From contig JAQGHU010000088.1 in the NCBI GenBank assembly GCA_028291515.1, positions 124,001-188,000 on the forward strand: a stretch of DNA of 64,000 nt, given 5' to 3'. Numbering within the stretch: position 1 is the stretch's first letter; each line of letters opens with the position of its first letter. The notes under the pieces were generated by a model. That model had not been told where the DNA came from and searched no databases. It saw only the letters and a list, made by a program, of their open reading frames with translations. Origin of the DNA: Schlesneria sp. (GTDB lineage: Bacteria; Planctomycetota; Planctomycetia; Planctomycetales; Planctomycetaceae). The position numbers and the translations under genes are program-made. Shown one piece after another: positions 1 to 10,283 of the stretch.

Positions 1-642
<642 letters not shown>

Positions 643-666
643 GCCGCAGATCCCTGATCAAACACT

Positions 667-1620
667 ATGGCAACACCTGAGCAACGCTCGCCGCATGCAG
701 ATTCGGTCGCAGGATTCATGGATCCCACGACCCTGATGCATTTGAAGTCGCTGGAACTACGAGCGCGGCATGTCGTGGAAGGATTCATGACGGGGCTGAA
801 TAGAAGCCCCTATCATGGCTTCTCGGTCGAGTTCACCGAATATCGACAATACACGCAAGGGGACGACCTACGCCATCTGGATTGGAAGTTGTTTGCTCGT
901 AGCGACCGGTACTACATCAAGCGATTCGAAGACGAAACCAATCTGCGCTGTCTGCTGTTGCTGGATACCAGCCGGTCCATGAACTTTGGCTCAATCGGCT
1001 ATTCCAAATCAGAATATGCTCGCACGCTCGTCGCGACGATGGCGTATTTCCTGAACTCGCAACGTGACGCCGTGGGGTTGGCCACGTTTTCGTCTGAGAT
1101 CGACGACTACGTGCCACCGCGTTACCGCGTGGGTCATTTGCGACGCATCCTCGTTTCTCTGGAGCGGGCGGCCGAGGGAACGTCGACTCATCTGGCGACT
1201 CCTTTGGAGCAGATTGCCGAACGATTGAACAAACGCGGGATGCTGGTCTTAGTCTCGGACTTACTCGCACCCCTGGAAACGCTCGAGCTCAGCCTGGGGA
1301 CACTTGCCGCACGCGGACAGGAAGTGATCGTCTTCCACGTGCTGGATCCTGAAGAGTTGCAGTTCGACTACGAAGTCCCCGAGCTCTTTGAGGATCTCGA
1401 ATCACGGCAGCAGTTGTACGTCGATCCACAGACCATTCGAGCCGATTACCTGAAGCGGTTGGGACAACATCTGCAGTCGATCGAATCCATCTGCTCGCGG
1501 TTGGGGCTGACCTATCATCGACTAACAACGAATTCGCCTCTGGAGCTAGCGCTGCCAGAAGTCGTTCGCGTGCGGATGCAGTCTCGCGGCAACAGTCGCA
1601 CACGAATCGCGAGAAGGTGA
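667..1620 (+). CDS. DUF58 domain-containing protein
   Basis: A 317-residue protein of the DUF58 family. The signature segment is present: a GLNRSPYHGFSVEF stretch followed by YTQGDDLRHLDWKLFARSDRYYIKRFEDE, then a VWA-like fold with the metal-site motif LLLDTSRSM around residues 96-104. No signal peptide or membrane segment is obvious. It starts 24 bases after the MoxR stop and ends 10 bases before the BatA-like gene, so the three are probably one operon. DUF58 proteins are routinely paired with MoxR ATPases and are thought to be adaptors or substrates of the ATPase. The precise role is not known. Confidence 0.93.
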   Translation: MATPEQRSPHADSVAGFMDPTTLMHLKSLELRARHVVEGFMTGLNRSPYHGFSVEFTEYRQYTQGDDLRHLDWKLFARSDRYYIKRFEDETNLRCLLLLDTSRSMNFGSIGYSKSEYARTLVATMAYFLNSQRDAVGLATFSSEIDDYVPPRYRVGHLRRILVSLERAAEGTSTHLATPLEQIAERLNKRGMLVLVSDLLAPLETLELSLGTLAARGQEVIVFHVLDPEELQFDYEVPELFEDLESRQQLYVDPQTIRADYLKRLGQHLQSIESICSRLGLTYHRLTTNSPLELALPEVVRVRMQSRGNSRTRIARR

Positions 1621-1630
1621 AAAGAGTCGC

Positions 1631-3739
1631 ATGACCCCACTGGCCCCCCTCTATCTTCTCGCCGCGATTGCAGTCGCTGGACCGATCCTGTTCCATTTGT
1701 GGCGGCGAACTCCCCGCGGCCGTCGCGAATTTTCGACCTTGATGTTCTTGACGCCGTCTCCTCCGCGAGTCACCTCGCGCAGCCGGATCGAGCACTGGCT
1801 GTTGTTGCTGCTGCGCGGTGCGGCATTGTGTCTGTTGGCCCTGGCGTTTTCTCGCCCATTTTGGCGAACAGCGATTACCGGACCCGAAAAAGCGACGGAA
1901 GACGAACTGGTTGCGGTGCTGATCGACACGAGTGCCAGCTTGCGTCGAGATGGTGCCTGGCCGGATCTGATTCGGCAAGTGAATAATCACCTGTCGCAAT
2001 TGCCGGCGACGACCGCGGTCGGTCTGTTTCGCTTTGATGACCGCTGGTCGCTCGTTGCTGACTTCGCGGAGTTGAAACCGCTGGAACCGGCGGCCCGAAA
2101 CGAGCTGATTAAGTCGCGACTAGCGGAACTGCAGCCAACTTGGGGTGGGACCAACCTCGGGGAAGCTCTGGTGCGCACCGCGTCGTCGCTGCAAGAAATT
2201 CAAACCGACCGATCCATTCCTGTGAAGCTGCGGATCCTGTTAGCGAGTGATCTCCAGGTGGGATCGAAGTTGGAGGGTTTGAATAGCTTTGAATGGCCAA
2301 GTGATCTTCGGCTGGAGATTTTGACCGCTCAACCAAAGTCCTATTCGAATGCCAGCCTGCAATGGGTGGAACGAAACCTGGATCTGCCAGACGATGTCCT
2401 GCGAGTTCGTGTGAGTAACGCTGCCGACTCGCGGAAGGATCAGTTTCGATTGAAATGGACGGGTGAAGATTCGGTCGAACAATCGGTGTACGTTCCGCCA
2501 GGACAGAGTCGGGTCGTGACACCTCCGAAGAGACCCAAGGATGCCGCTGGCACAGCGCTCGTGCTGTCGGGGGACGACAATGAATTTGACAACACGATCT
2601 ACATCGCCCCGATCAAGGAAGAGTCCCGGTTGGTCGTCTATTGTGGAAACGACCTGGCGGATGATATCGCAGGTTTACGTTTCTACCTGGAAGGAGTCTA
2701 CGCCGCGTCGCAACGCTACAAGATCCAAGTGGTCGGTTGGAAGGATGCGTTGTCGGCAGCGAAGACAGATCGACCTGCCTTCGTGGTGCTGGCTGATCCC
2801 GATGCCGATGCGGCAGACTTTGTGAAGTCGTACCTCGCGCAAGGGGGAACCGTCCTGGTTGCTGCCCGCTCGAAAGAGTCGGGCGTGGTGTCACTGAACC
2901 AGTGTGGCCTGGGTGATCTGGAATTGACCGAGGCGATCGTGAAACGCGATGCGATGCTCGGAGACATTGATTTCGAGCATCCGTTGTTCGCGCCGTTCGC
3001 CGAATCGCAGTTCAGCGACTTCACCGGGATTCGATTCTGGAAGCACCGACATCTGGCCGGATTTTCGCTCCGAGCAAAAGAACAAACCGATCCCGCACCG
3101 CATTCGGGGCAGGTGCTGGCTCGCTTTGACGACGGGGACGCGGCGTTCGTTGAATTCAAGATCGGCCGCGGACATGTCTGGTTGCTCACAGGAGGTTGGA
3201 ATCCTGCCGACAGTCAGTTGGCACGGTCTTCAAAATTCCCGCCATTGATGTATCGCATGCTGGAACAGGCTTCCGGAGTCACTTTGCAATCACAAAACCT
3301 CGCTGTTGGCAGCGGGATATCATGGCACAATCAGGTGGATTCAACGGCTAAAGGAGAAGTACGCCTTCCGGATGGGAATATCATCAAGGATGTGGCGACG
3401 GACTCGCCGTTCGAGGGGACTTCGATTCCGGGTCTCTATACCCTGGGAACGGGCGACCGGAATGACATCGCGGCGATCAATTTGCCGGCCGACGAAAGCC
3501 GCACCGCACCGCTTCCTGTTGAGCAATTGGAAGCATTGGGTATCAAATTAGGTGCCGTCGAAACCGCCGAGCAAGTCCGCCGCGCTAAAGAACGCGAACG
3601 GCAATTACAGGTTGAAGAGCTAGAGCAGTCGCAGAAACTCTGGCGTTGGGGAATTCTGATCGCGATCGCGCTGCTGTTCACCGAGACATGGCTGGCGGGT
3701 CGCAGGGCCGTGGCGACATCGACGGATGCGGTTGTCTAG
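1631..3739 (+). CDS. BatA-like membrane protein with VWA domain
   Basis: A 702-residue membrane protein. The N-terminus carries the BatA-type double membrane segment: one helix at about residues 5-22, then a FHLWRRTPRGRREFSTLMFL linker and a second helix in the LLLLLRGAALCLLALAF region. A VWA domain follows, with a degenerate metal-site motif LIDTSASLR at about residues 97-105. A long middle region of unknown fold comes next, and a final hydrophobic helix lies near residues 675-690, just after a Glu/Gln-rich coiled stretch. It is the third gene of the MoxR-DUF58 operon. The likely role is a periplasm-facing partner of the MoxR ATPase; the assembled target is not evident. Confidence 0.88.
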   Translation: MTPLAPLYLLAAIAVAGPILFHLWRRTPRGRREFSTLMFLTPSPPRVTSRSRIEHWLLLLLRGAALCLLALAFSRPFWRTAITGPEKATEDELVAVLIDTSASLRRDGAWPDLIRQVNNHLSQLPATTAVGLFRFDDRWSLVADFAELKPLEPAARNELIKSRLAELQPTWGGTNLGEALVRTASSLQEIQTDRSIPVKLRILLASDLQVGSKLEGLNSFEWPSDLRLEILTAQPKSYSNASLQWVERNLDLPDDVLRVRVSNAADSRKDQFRLKWTGEDSVEQSVYVPPGQSRVVTPPKRPKDAAGTALVLSGDDNEFDNTIYIAPIKEESRLVVYCGNDLADDIAGLRFYLEGVYAASQRYKIQVVGWKDALSAAKTDRPAFVVLADPDADAADFVKSYLAQGGTVLVAARSKESGVVSLNQCGLGDLELTEAIVKRDAMLGDIDFEHPLFAPFAESQFSDFTGIRFWKHRHLAGFSLRAKEQTDPAPHSGQVLARFDDGDAAFVEFKIGRGHVWLLTGGWNPADSQLARSSKFPPLMYRMLEQASGVTLQSQNLAVGSGISWHNQVDSTAKGEVRLPDGNIIKDVATDSPFEGTSIPGLYTLGTGDRNDIAAINLPADESRTAPLPVEQLEALGIKLGAVETAEQVRRAKERERQLQVEELEQSQKLWRWGILIAIALLFTETWLAGRRAVATSTDAVV

Positions 3740-3759
3740 CGTCGGAATGTGGTGGTTGA

Positions 3760-5178
3760 ATGCCAATGGAAGGGCGATCAGCAGTAATGCCTTCAAAGTG
3801 CGAGCCAAATCCGCCATCCGCGCATCTCGTGGGGATTTGCGGTGCCGGAATGAAGGCACTGGCTGAACTGCTGGACGGCTACGGGTGGCGACTCTCCGGT
3901 TCCGACCTACAGCCCGCGAATTCCTCCATCGAGTCGCTCGCGCTACATGGGATGAAGTTCTTCCAAGGCCACGCCGCCAGCAACGTTCCCCCTGAAGCTC
4001 AGTGCCTGATCTATAGTCCTGCCGTTCTCACTACCAATCCAGAACGGCAAGAGGCAGCACGGCGCGGTATCCCAAGTTGGTCATACAGCCAGATGATTGG
4101 CGAGTTGATGAAGCCGCGGACTGGGATTTGTATTGCCGGGACGCATGGCAAAAGTACCACGACCGCCATGGTCGGTTGGATCCTGAGCGTCGCGGGCCGG
4201 GATCCGGCCGTCCTGGTGGGTGCGGAACTCTGCGACAGCGGGCAAAGCGGCCGAGCAGGTCGTAGCGACCTCTTAGTAGCGGAGAGTTGTGAATTCAACC
4301 ATAGTTTCCTCGACTTCCAGCCCAAGCATGCCGCAATTCTGAACGTGGAAACAGATCACTTCGACTATTACGCCGACCTGGCATCCATGATCGAAGCCTT
4401 CCGCCAGTTCTCTGATCGTGTCCCCGGCGACGGCGTCTTGGTTGTAAATGGCGACTCCGCTGCGACCATGCAAGCGGTTCAAGAAGCATCCGCCAGACGG
4501 GTCACATTCGGGACGCAATCATCCTCCGACTGGTGTGGCGAGCACCTCGTCGACGATACGGCCGGTGTACGCTTCAGCGTCGTGAGTCGAGGAAAGTCGT
4601 GGGGGCAGATCAACCTGCAGCTGCACGGCAGACACAATGCTCAAAACGCCCTCGCCGCGGCAGCCCTGTGCGCTGAAGTTGGCGTTTCAAGAGAAGATAT
4701 CATCTCGGCCCTGCGTTCCTTCGGTGGTATTAGACGCCGGTTCGAAACGATCGGCGAAAGAAATGGTGTGGTCTTGATTGGTGACTATGCTCACCATCCG
4801 ACGGCAGTTCGCGCGACCTTGGAAACGGCTCGGCAAGTCTATGGTTCCCGCAAGATCTGGTGCGTCTTTCAGCCCCATCAGGTTTCACGCACAACAGCCT
4901 TGATGAATGATTTTGTGGCCAGTTTTTCTGATGCAGACGAAGTCTTGATTCTGCCTGTATTTGCGGCACGAGAGCAAGTGACCGACGAGCCGATTCGGGT
5001 CTCGCAAGAGCTGGCTCGGAGGATCACAAGTACAGGGCGGGCCGCGCGTTTTGTCGAGTCACTTGACCAGATCATGACAACTGTAGACGATGCGGCGCGA
5101 CCCGGCGATGTGTTAATCGCCATGGGGGCTGGAGACATTGACCGGATTAATCATGAGTTCACTCGATCAGTTTGCTGA
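3760..5178 (+). CDS. murC: UDP-N-acetylmuramate--L-alanine ligase
   Basis: MurC adds L-alanine to UDP-MurNAc, the first amino acid of the peptidoglycan stem peptide, in the cytoplasm. The 472-residue protein shows the N-terminal Rossmann glycine motif ([14 protein letters not shown]), the ATP-binding loop GTHGKSTTT at about residues 127-135, the [10 protein letters not shown] metal/ATP segment, [15 protein letters not shown] in the central domain and [13 protein letters not shown] before the C-terminal domain. A second in-frame ATG nine codons in (3787) is an equally plausible start. The gene overlaps murB by 26 bases. Mpl-type ligases share the fold, but the murB-ddl-ftsQ neighbours favour MurC. 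Such a ligase fits the later demonstration that planctomycetes do make peptidoglycan. Confidence 0.93.
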   Translation: MPMEGRSAVMPSKCEPNPPSAHLVGICGAGMKALAELLDGYGWRLSGSDLQPANSSIESLALHGMKFFQGHAASNVPPEAQCLIYSPAVLTTNPERQEAARRGIPSWSYSQMIGELMKPRTGICIAGTHGKSTTTAMVGWILSVAGRDPAVLVGAELCDSGQSGRAGRSDLLVAESCEFNHSFLDFQPKHAAILNVETDHFDYYADLASMIEAFRQFSDRVPGDGVLVVNGDSAATMQAVQEASARRVTFGTQSSSDWCGEHLVDDTAGVRFSVVSRGKSWGQINLQLHGRHNAQNALAAAALCAEVGVSREDIISALRSFGGIRRRFETIGERNGVVLIGDYAHHPTAVRATLETARQVYGSRKIWCVFQPHQVSRTTALMNDFVASFSDADEVLILPVFAAREQVTDEPIRVSQELARRITSTGRAARFVESLDQIMTTVDDAARPGDVLIAMGAGDIDRINHEFTRSVC

Positions 5179-6031
5179 AATCGTTAGGCGAGACGAATCG
5201 CTCGCACCTTATACCTGGCTGAAATTAGGCGGCCCGGCTCAATACTTTATTGAACCGCGCGACGTGGACGAACTGGTCCGCGTCGTCCGTGTCTGCTGCG
5301 ATCAGGCCATTCCCGTCCGCGTATTGGGTGGCGGATCGAACCTGATCGTGCGCGACGAGGGCGTCAGCGGGGCGGTGCTGCGGCTAAGCCACCCCAGCTT
5401 TGCGGAAGTTCATATTGAGGGAAATCGTGCCGTGGCCGGTGGCGGCGCGTTGCTCTCGCATGTGATTTCCGAAACAGTTCGCGCCGGGTTGGCGGGACTG
5501 GAGAATCTAGCTGGGATCCCCGGAACCATTGGCGGCGCTCTGCATGGAAACGCCGGCGGTCGCCATGGCGAGATTTCTCAGTACGTGCGGAAGGTTACGG
5601 TACTGACGGCCAGTGGTGAGAAGCTGGTTCGATCCGAAGACGAATTACTATTCGACTATCGCCAGAGCAACTTCGATGAGTTGCTGATTCTGGACGCCGA
5701 ATTCGAGTTGCAACCAGATGCCCAGGACGAAATCCTGCAGCGTCTGCGTAAGATCTGGATCACGAAGAAAGCCTCCCAGCCGCTCAGTTCACAGACTGCC
5801 GGTTGCGTCTTCAAAAACCCACGCGGTCAGCGGGCCGGCCAACTCATCGAGCAAGCGGGTCTAAAGGGAACGCGCATCGGTGGAGCCGAAATCAACGATC
5901 GCCATGCTAATTTCATCGTAACTCATGACGGTGCTTCATCCAGTGACGTTTTGCGGCTGATGGATCTGGTCCGATCTAAAGTGGCCGACCAGTTCGGAGT
6001 CCATCTGGAGCCCGAAGTCAAGATTTGGTAA
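5153..6031 (+). CDS. murB: UDP-N-acetylenolpyruvoylglucosamine reductase
   Basis: MurB reduces the enolpyruvyl group of UDP-GlcNAc-enolpyruvate to give UDP-MurNAc, using NADPH and FAD. The protein has the FAD-binding [17 protein letters not shown] segment, [17 protein letters not shown], the [11 protein letters not shown] segment and a YRQSNF substrate-site motif. The C-terminal part holds [11 protein letters not shown], with the Ser/Cys position used for proton transfer. I chose the ATG at 5153, giving 293 residues; an upstream in-frame codon at 5138 would lengthen it by five. The start lies inside murC, so the two are probably translationally coupled. Confidence 0.95.
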   Translation: MSSLDQFAEIVRRDESLAPYTWLKLGGPAQYFIEPRDVDELVRVVRVCCDQAIPVRVLGGGSNLIVRDEGVSGAVLRLSHPSFAEVHIEGNRAVAGGGALLSHVISETVRAGLAGLENLAGIPGTIGGALHGNAGGRHGEISQYVRKVTVLTASGEKLVRSEDELLFDYRQSNFDELLILDAEFELQPDAQDEILQRLRKIWITKKASQPLSSQTAGCVFKNPRGQRAGQLIEQAGLKGTRIGGAEINDRHANFIVTHDGASSSDVLRLMDLVRSKVADQFGVHLEPEVKIW

Positions 6032-6112
6032 GTTCCGACTCAGCGCTCGCGTTTCACGGATGAAAATCGCAGATACGAATTTAGATTCGTCTCAACTCAT
6101 GGAGGAGATGGG

Positions 6113-7009
6113 ATGTTATTGTCGGTTATGCATGGAGCTTGCCTGATACTGGCGACCGCGCTCGGTGCAGATGAACCTCTCGCCGCGCCGCCGCGCCTGA
6201 AGACCACGGCCGACGCCATTCCTGCAGTGAAGAAGGCCAGGCATTATCTGGTTCAGGTGAAGCTGATTGAAGTCGACGAGCAAGGTCGCGAGACCGTGCT
6301 TGGCGAACCGAAATTGCAGACGACAGGTGGTAATGCCGGCCTTTCAATCGATCACGCAGACGGGCGTCGATTCGAATTCACGATGAAACTGACGGATCGA
6401 CTTGGGTCCAGCGATGAATTGATTCCCGCGAAATCGGTCGTTAGTCCGACCGATGGGGTCATCAAGAAGCTGGATCAAAAGATCGACTTGAGTCTGCTGC
6501 ACCAACCTCGTAAAGACGTTCTGCGCGAGATCTCCAGGCGAGCTGGCGTCAGTTTCGCGATTGATCCAGAGAGCAGTCGCGAAATTCTGGCGGGGATGGA
6601 AGTCCCCATCGACATCAAAGTCAAAGATGAGGCGATTGCATCGATCCTGGATCAGGTGATTGAGCCACTGAAGCTTGAATACACCGTCAGGCACGACGTG
6701 GTGCTCATTGCCGCGGCAGAGAAACTGGTGCCGCTGCCAGAAGATTTCAGCATCAAGACTTATCACGTGGCGGACCTGGTGACGAACGCTGACAACGACG
6801 ATGAGACCCCGGATTTGGTGCCGCTGATTGAACGGATCAAAGCGATGGTCATGCCCGCGTCCTGGGATCGCAAACAGGCGGCCGCGTCGATTCGATCATT
6901 CAACTCCACGTCGTCTGTAGTCGTGCGACAAACGGCGACCGGTCATGCTGCGATCGAAAGATTCCTCGATAAAATTCGCCGGGATCCGCCGATGAAGATT
7001 TCCGAGTAA
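6113..7009 (+). CDS. Secreted protein with secretin N-domain-like (STN) region
   Basis: A 298-residue protein of unknown function. It opens with a hydrophobic stretch (residues 1-19, ending near ATALGADEP) that looks like a signal peptide. Residues about 118-200 (DLSLLHQPRKDVLREISRRAG, then PIDIKVKDEAIASILDQVI) resemble the STN/secretin N0 fold, and the tail (SSVVVRQTATGHAAIERFLDKIR) resembles the last part of a secretin N1-like or GspD short domain. No beta-barrel secretin domain follows, so it is not an outer-membrane secretin. It sits between murB and ddl and is probably co-transcribed with them. A spacer of 81 bases and a GGAGGAG ribosome site (around 6102-6108) precede the ATG. Confidence 0.75.
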   Translation: MLLSVMHGACLILATALGADEPLAAPPRLKTTADAIPAVKKARHYLVQVKLIEVDEQGRETVLGEPKLQTTGGNAGLSIDHADGRRFEFTMKLTDRLGSSDELIPAKSVVSPTDGVIKKLDQKIDLSLLHQPRKDVLREISRRAGVSFAIDPESSREILAGMEVPIDIKVKDEAIASILDQVIEPLKLEYTVRHDVVLIAAAEKLVPLPEDFSIKTYHVADLVTNADNDDETPDLVPLIERIKAMVMPASWDRKQAAASIRSFNSTSSVVVRQTATGHAAIERFLDKIRRDPPMKISE

Positions 7010-7091
7010 CTTCCACCTTCAACCTGACAGAATTAGCGGACAAGAGACCCTGGGGCCACCAAGGTCTTGCGCAGTAAACAAGGACGTTGAA

Positions 7092-8081
7092 ATGGCTGAC
7101 GCAAAACATCCCTGGCGCATCGCGGTCTTAGCCGGCGGCGATTCCGATGAGCGCGAAATCAGCCTGCAGAGTGGTGCCGCTGTTCAGCAGGCACTTTCAG
7201 CGAGAGGCCATTTTGCACTGCATCTGGATCCCTCATTCGTGGACGTGAAAGGGGTCGATTGGCGCCAATTCGATGTGGCTTTCCTGGCTTTGCACGGTCA
7301 GTTTGGTGAGGACGGTCAGGTCCAGCGTATTCTGGAAGATGCCGGCATTCCCTATACAGGAAGCGATGCCACTGCGTCACGACTCGCGTTTAGCAAGTCG
7401 GCCGCCAAGGAACGATTCCTGCAGTATGGCGTGCCCACTCCCGAATATTCGCTGTTACATTACACGGACGATTTGTCGCGTATCGAACGCATCACCCGCG
7501 AGATCGGTTACCCGCTGGTGATCAAACCGGATTGCCAGGGTTCAAGCTTGGGGATCACGATCGTCAAGTCTCCGGACGCCGTTTCCGCAGCCCTGAAGCA
7601 TTGCTTCCACTTCGATGGCTTTGCTGTCGTCGAGCGAGCAATTATTGGGACCGAGTGGACCGTTGGATTGCTGGATGACATGGTTCTGCCGCCGATTCTG
7701 ATCGAAACGGACCGCGAGTTCTTCGATTGGCAGGCCAAGTACGAAGACGATAACACGCGGTATCTGTTTGATTCATCGTTTCCTTCACACGTCCTGGATC
7801 GCATTGCGGATGTGGCGAAGGACGCCTGTCGTGCGCTGGGAACCCGTGGCATGGTCCGCGTCGACTTGCGCGTCGACGAACAACTGAATCCGTGGCTTCT
7901 CGAAGTGAATACGATCCCCGGTTACACCAGCCATAGCCTGGTCCCCAAGGCCGCTGCTCGCATGGGCATCGAATTCGGTGAACTCTGCGAACGCTCGATC
8001 GAATCGTGCTTGCGGAAGGAACTGCCTCATCCGCATATCTTGCCGAGAACTTCCGTTCGACGCACGGCGAACGACAACTAG
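7092..8081 (+). CDS. ddl: D-alanine--D-alanine ligase
   Basis: Ddl joins two D-alanines using ATP to make the terminal dipeptide of the peptidoglycan stem. The 329-residue protein has the N-terminal GGDSDEREISLQSG motif, FLALHGQFGEDG, the IPYTGSDATASRLAFSKSAAKE segment and the ATP-grasp lysine region YPLVIKPDCQGSSLG. The C-terminal metal-binding part reads LLEVNTIPGYTSHSLVPKAA. Length and motif order are typical of the family. It lies between the secretin-N-like gene and ftsQ in a peptidoglycan/division cluster. Confidence 0.96.
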   Translation: MADAKHPWRIAVLAGGDSDEREISLQSGAAVQQALSARGHFALHLDPSFVDVKGVDWRQFDVAFLALHGQFGEDGQVQRILEDAGIPYTGSDATASRLAFSKSAAKERFLQYGVPTPEYSLLHYTDDLSRIERITREIGYPLVIKPDCQGSSLGITIVKSPDAVSAALKHCFHFDGFAVVERAIIGTEWTVGLLDDMVLPPILIETDREFFDWQAKYEDDNTRYLFDSSFPSHVLDRIADVAKDACRALGTRGMVRVDLRVDEQLNPWLLEVNTIPGYTSHSLVPKAAARMGIEFGELCERSIESCLRKELPHPHILPRTSVRRTANDN

Positions 8082-8200
8082 GTGACGCGGCCGATTCGGC
8101 GTGAATTGCCGAAGAGCGAATGGTCGATTGAAGATCTATTGGCGGTGAGTGCTCGCTGCAAGTCGATCCCCTCTCGATCGTTCGTCGGCAAGAATCGTTG

Positions 8201-9133
8201 ATGTCTCACCCTTCTTCATCACTCAATGACGATCGTGGCGCAGCAAAGCCGCCTCCATTTGCTGCTCGTTTTTTTCGACCGGTCCGATTGGCGAAGTTTG
8301 CCTGCCTGGTCGGCCTTAGCGTCTTCATCCCATATCTCATTCCGCATATTCCAAACCTGGCATCACGCGCGGAATATCGGCTTGAAACCACGAAGATTCA
8401 ACTCAAGCCCGCCATCGAACGTCCTGTTCCCATGGACCTGATTGAACAAGTACGTCGGCAAAGTGAGTTGCCGCACGAGTTGTCATTACTTGATCCCAAG
8501 CTGTGCAAAACGGTCGGCGACGCTTTTGCGAATCATCCCTGGGTGGCAAGAGTGATCTCTGTGCGCCAGTCGTTTCCCGCGGAAGTGGTTGTCGAACTCG
8601 AATTTCGACGACCAGTGGCGATGGTGCAAGTGAAGGGGGGGCGAATCCCCATCGACGCCTTTGGTTTTGTATTGCCCAGCGAAGATTTCACCGTCGCAGA
8701 TGTTTCGCGATTCCCGACGATCCGCATGGCCGGGGCAGGGAACCTCTCTCGAGACGGTGGCCGAATCAACCAGGCGGGATTGATCGGCGCGGGCCGCATT
8801 GCAGAATTACTCGCCCCTTCGTGGTCTCACCTGGATCTCGAGGCGATTGAACTACCTCGAGCGGCAGGGGGAGTGGAACCATCCGACTTGCAGATTCAGC
8901 TACAGTCGAAAAGCGGTTCCACCATCATTTGGGGCCGAGCACCAGGCAGCGACCATCCCGGCGAATTAACACCGGCTCAAAAGTTGGGCCGTCTAGAAAA
9001 GTATCTTGCCGAATATGGCGGATTCGATCGTCCCAGCGGTCCCTATGAAATCGATATCCGCCATTGGCAAGAAATCACGCGGCGACCGGTCGGCAAGGCG
9101 CAAGCCCTGCGAAAAAACAGCCGAATCCGCTAA
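8201..9133 (+). CDS. ftsQ: FtsQ/DivIB-type cell division protein
   Basis: A 310-residue bitopic membrane protein. A cytoplasmic Arg/Lys-containing head is followed by one membrane helix at about residues 33-50 (LAKFACLVGLSVFIPYLI). Then comes a POTRA-like region (LCKTVGDAFANHPWVARVISVRQSFPAEVVVELEFRRPVAMV) and a FtsQ-like C-terminal part. In other bacteria FtsQ links FtsB/FtsL to the divisome. Its place directly after murC, murB and ddl is the classical dcw order and supports the call. Planctomycetes generally lack FtsZ, so its job here may differ. ATG at 8201 is preferred over the TTG just upstream. Confidence 0.82.
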   Translation: MSHPSSSLNDDRGAAKPPPFAARFFRPVRLAKFACLVGLSVFIPYLIPHIPNLASRAEYRLETTKIQLKPAIERPVPMDLIEQVRRQSELPHELSLLDPKLCKTVGDAFANHPWVARVISVRQSFPAEVVVELEFRRPVAMVQVKGGRIPIDAFGFVLPSEDFTVADVSRFPTIRMAGAGNLSRDGGRINQAGLIGAGRIAELLAPSWSHLDLEAIELPRAAGGVEPSDLQIQLQSKSGSTIIWGRAPGSDHPGELTPAQKLGRLEKYLAEYGGFDRPSGPYEIDIRHWQEITRRPVGKAQALRKNSRIR

Positions 9134-9163
9134 ACGACCGTGCGCGACGGTGGTTGTTTTGGA

Positions 9164-9187
9164 TTGAGTTCGGGTACCCGGACTCAA
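9164..9187. repeat. 24-base near-perfect palindrome after ftsQ
   Basis: The sequence TTGAGT-T-CGGGTACCCG-G-ACTCAA forms an inverted repeat with one T.G wobble pair, about 30 bases after the ftsQ stop. It lies between two convergent genes (ftsQ and the sugar isomerase-like gene on the minus strand). No long T-tract follows on either strand, so it is at best a weak bidirectional terminator. Confidence 0.5.
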
Positions 9188-9269
9188 CGCTAAGGAGTCC
9201 GACACCGTGGCACCCCGCTCATGATTTCACTGAGCGGAATCGCGCACGGCCAATTAGCCCGCCGCTCCC

Positions 9270-10013
9270 TTACAGCAAGGTCTCGAGCAGCATTCGGATT
9301 TTGCGTAGCTCCAGCGCCCGATCCTGGTCCTTCAACAGGGCAGGAAGAATCTCGACGGCGAGTGCTCGCGTATAGTTGTAGCGACGCAGTTGACTGATGA
9401 TGCGGCTGTAATCGACTTCACCCAGTCCCACCGAGACTTGGATTTCGGTCGGTGACGTATCACGCAAGTGTGTGTGATAGACATAGGGATAGACTTGGTC
9501 GTGCGACTGGTTGGCGTAGCGTCCAGTCATGTAGTAGCTGGGATCCAAGGTCAGACCCAATCCAGGGACAGCTTGGCAAAGTTCGACCGCTGTCTGTGGG
9601 TCTTCCGTCAGAAATCCCGCCTTCGTCTTAAGCGAAACTCGAATTCCGGAAAAATTGGCCGCTGCCAGGCGGCTCCGGAGCCGGTCGATTTCTTCGTTGA
9701 ACGGAGTTCCCAACGGTGCCGCAGGAATCGTGATTTGTGTGATTTTCTGCATCTTTGCCAGGCGGCAGAGTGCCTCGAAGGTCGCCGCGGGGACATCGTC
9801 CTCCACACAGATCGCGATGGGAGTCAGGCGAGTCCACTCGCGGAACTGCGTAAAGAAACGCTCTGGACTGGCTGCAACATATGACGGCTTCATATGTTCC
9901 GTTTTTTCGTCCATCCAGATTTCGATCTTGTCGTACCCAAGATCCGAGATCTGTGTGCATGCCTCAGACAGGCTGAAATCTTCAAAACAACGTGATGACG
10001 CTGCGACAAACAC
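9270..10013 (-). CDS. Sugar phosphate isomerase/epimerase family (TIM barrel)
   Basis: A roughly 247-residue protein of the xylose isomerase-like TIM-barrel family. Visible features are the early FSLSEACTQISDLGYDKIEIW segment (first barrel strand), GIRVSLKTKAGF, LGLTLDPSYYMTG and the VYHTHLRDTSP histidine segment, all positions that usually bind the metal. Substrate cannot be assigned. A GTG at 10043 also opens the frame, but a GTG at 10013 has an AAGGGAG ribosome site seven bases upstream and gives a better N-terminus, so I chose it. The gene converges on ftsQ and diverges from the Cys-rich lipoprotein gene. Confidence 0.82.
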   Translation of the reverse strand: MFVAASSRCFEDFSLSEACTQISDLGYDKIEIWMDEKTEHMKPSYVAASPERFFTQFREWTRLTPIAICVEDDVPAATFEALCRLAKMQKITQITIPAAPLGTPFNEEIDRLRSRLAAANFSGIRVSLKTKAGFLTEDPQTAVELCQAVPGLGLTLDPSYYMTGRYANQSHDQVYPYVYHTHLRDTSPTEIQVSVGLGEVDYSRIISQLRRYNYTRALAVEILPALLKDQDRALELRKIRMLLETLL

Positions 10014-10283
10014 TCCCACACTCCCTTGATGGACGCATCGCACTCAATTGAGGCGGGTTTCTCGCGTAGATTGCCGCCTGGGTCGCCCACGACCGTTGGT
10101 AAGTTAATCCGATTGGGCAGATTCTGCAAGAACCGATAGTTGTTCCCGGCGGGAGGATTGTAATTGAGATGCGGAATATTCTTGTTTTGACGATGAAACC
10201 GCCGATAAGAGACGGTAAGCGATCGGAATAGCCGAGTTGCCGTCCGCCGTTCTTTCGGCCGAACAGTTCTCAGGGGAAGTTTC

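Noticed and set aside
1289-1999. A 236-residue minus-strand frame across the DUF58/BatA junction
   Set aside because: Rich in Arg, Gln and Ser with no domain; both plus-strand genes are clear.
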